This document shows positions 62,229 to 64,000 of a stretch of DNA of 64,000 nucleotides, in pieces. How positions within the stretch are numbered: position 1 is the first letter of the stretch; each line of letters begins with the position of its first letter. Both the position numbers and the translations under genes were made by a program. The stretch comes from Monilinia fructicola. Lineage: Eukaryota; Ascomycota; Leotiomycetes; Helotiales; Sclerotiniaceae. The notes under the pieces are model-generated. The model searched no databases. It had not been told where the DNA came from and saw nothing but the letters and a program-made list of their open reading frames with translations. Location: assembly GCA_008692225.1 (NCBI GenBank), contig VICG01000011.1:744001-808000 (forward strand). Reading direction: 5' to 3'.

Positions 62229-64000
62229 ATGACCAAGAAGAAGAACAAGAGCCAAAGCAATGGCGATTCTTCAGAAACCCAGATGCCCGCGGGTTCTGCA
62301 TCATCAACGACATCAACAACATCAACGGCGTCAATGCCAAAAGCAAAAGTTACAAAGCCCGTCCCACAACCCTCGACATCCGCACTTATTATTTGTCGCA
62401 ACAAGTATGTCAAACACTTAGTATATCAAAATATCACTGTATCTTATGCGCAGGTGTTATGGCGGGCTTCGCAGATACAATGCCTGAATTAATGAGGCGA
62501 AATCGCACATGCGTCTTTTTTCCCCCCTTGTTTGCTCGAATGCGAGACTCGCATTAACATGTATAACATCCTACTAACAAGTACTGCGCAGGCATTGGCG
62601 TTACATCTCCTCTTTTCATGGACCATGGCTACAATTACCCCCTGAAGTTCTAGAAGTTCTCGCAAATAATAATTATACCCTCCCTCGCCCACGACCGATC
62701 GACCCCGCAGTCTTCTTCGATATCCTCAAGATCCGCCAGCTCGTTGACGATGCTACAAATCTTGCAGTGCGCGCCGCCAGTGGTGTAACATCATCTTCAA
62801 TTTCAAACTCTCTCAATGCTGGAAATGGCTTATTAGGGAATGGGGGAACGGCACTAGGTCTGGGGATTGGGGGAGGAGGCGGGAATGCGAAATTAAGTAA
62901 AGAGCGAAAACATCGGATGCGGGAACAGGCAACACAAAAGTTATCCAAGGCGTATCATCTAGATGAGATTGCATGCAGTGTTGCGACGATGCAATCTGCT
63001 TCTACACTGGAGGACGTGGCCCAGCTTGTTCTGCAGAGAAATCCTAATGATTCGGATGCCAAATACGTTCACTTTTTTCATGAGAAAATCCCCTCGCGCC
63101 AGTTGGCGGAATGCACGAGTCTACAGCCATTAGATGAAGTAATAGCAGACAGGCCGAGTGAAGGTGAAATATTAAGGACTCGAGCTGTTACAAAGATATT
63201 CAAGGAGGATTTTGTGGGAGCAGCACAAGATCTTACTTCTGCTTTACAAGTCTGTAGATATTATCAAAACCAGCACAAGGCAGGCCGACAGCAAATTCAG
63301 CTAGCTAGTGAAGCCACTGCTGAAGCTCAGCGGAATAGTGGTGGTAGACGAAGAGACGAGTTTAAGTTAGAGGAGGAGGACCACCCAAGTAGTCTTGAGA
63401 CTCAACTTCTGTTTCACCGCGCGGGTGTGTATTTGACTATTGCCTGCCAATATGTTAATGCAGCTCTACCACCTCCAGCACGCACAAATTTAGCGTATGA
63501 TATGTGGGATGGTCCCGTGAAAAATTCCCGGTGGTCTTCTAATGAAGAAACAGTGGATGGGGAGACAATCAACGGAAAGACAAATGGTTCGAATGACACT
63601 ACAGATGCTGATGAAGACCCCGAGATAACCCGACTTAAAAAAGAGGCACATCGAAGACGTCTGGAGGCACGGAAAATCGTGAAGACAAACGCGAAGAGGG
63701 CATTGAGAGATTATGTAGCATATTTGTCGCATCTAGATTACACACCAGGCCTACCAGCCGAGATTACTGAAGAATTTGTTCGTAAGGTAAATTTAGCTGC
63801 GAATGGTTACAAAATTCCTCGACCACCCCAAAGCAAACAAAGTAAGAAGGATCTCGATCTGGAAAGTAACGCGTCTTTAAGTAATGGTCAACTTTCTGAT
63901 GCTCTCGTAACGCATACTGGCCATAATGGAAGAAGTCGCCCTCAATCAAGTACTTCTCGGCCACCCGATTTACCGCCTCTCCCTCCGCCCAAGGTCTACC
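62229..64000 (+). CDS. Conserved fungal protein of unknown function (partial, runs off the window)
   Basis: Exon 1 is 62229-62404 (MTKKKNKSQSNGDSSE...). A 187-nt intron (62405-62591) interrupts LIICRNK|HWRYISSFHGPW, and the frame then stays open to the end of the window, giving at least 528 aa. From memory, filamentous ascomycete proteins with the blocks RNKHWRYISSFHGPW, RPRPIDPAVFFDILKI, KLSKAYHLDEIA and DAKYVHFFHEKIPSR are often labelled "histidine kinase group protein". No histidine-kinase box or ATP-binding motif is visible, so that label is not adopted. The part from about SKERKHRMREQATQKL to ALQVCRYY looks helical and could be TPR-like. A Gly-rich insert (62845-62885) and a Pro-rich tail end the visible part. 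Confidence 0.85.

Overview
The window looks like nuclear DNA of a filamentous ascomycete. Short introns of about 50-190 nt with GT..AG ends, CT-rich leaders, compact tRNA introns and the gene content all fit a fungus. The closest feel, from memory of protein sequences only, is Leotiomycetes/Sclerotiniaceae (Botrytis, Sclerotinia, Monilinia relatives). This was not tested by any search.

Layout. 1-9178 is gene-poor: short tandem repeats, a 68-bp tandem duplication, long microsatellites, and no gene I can recognise. 9179-12820 (-) is a Uds1-type coiled-coil protein whose frame is broken many times. 12821-20753 is another gene-poor stretch with a ~460-bp ATT/ATTCTT microsatellite. An intron-containing tRNA-Met lies at 20780-20886 (-). 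22952-24240 (-) is S-adenosylmethionine synthetase. 26336-27343 (+) is the GPN3 GTPase. 28154-28715 (-) is a small Apq12-like membrane protein. 29922-32835 (-) is the replication-initiation factor SLD3. 35431-39556 (+) is the HOG-pathway MAPKKK SSK2. 40986-42722 (+) is a GIT1/PHO84-type MFS permease. 42723-50564 is intergenic, with an AT-rich relic and many microsatellites. 50565-52381 (+) is a MEP2-type ammonium transporter. 56690-58701 (-) is an ASNSD1-like asparagine-synthetase-domain protein, divergent from VPS9 (59154-61792, +). 62229 onward (+) is a conserved fungal protein of unknown function that runs off the window.

The genes are housekeeping and signalling functions: methyl-donor synthesis, RNA polymerase assembly, replication licensing, osmostress signalling, nitrogen uptake and endosomal trafficking. 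They do not form a metabolic cluster. Seven complete genes (SAM, GPN3, APQ12-like, MFS, AMT, ASNSD1, VPS9) splice by hand into uninterrupted frames whose lengths are multiples of three.

Three others (Uds1-like, SLD3, SSK2) carry single-base frame breaks, nearly all of them +1 insertions. The simplest explanation is residual assembly error, but the pattern deserves a check. The other strong non-genic signals are two over-represented short motifs confined to intergenic DNA (TACCTAGGTA and TACGGAGTA) and a dense cluster of GATA-factor sites upstream of the ammonium transporter. I found no convincing novel multi-gene system.
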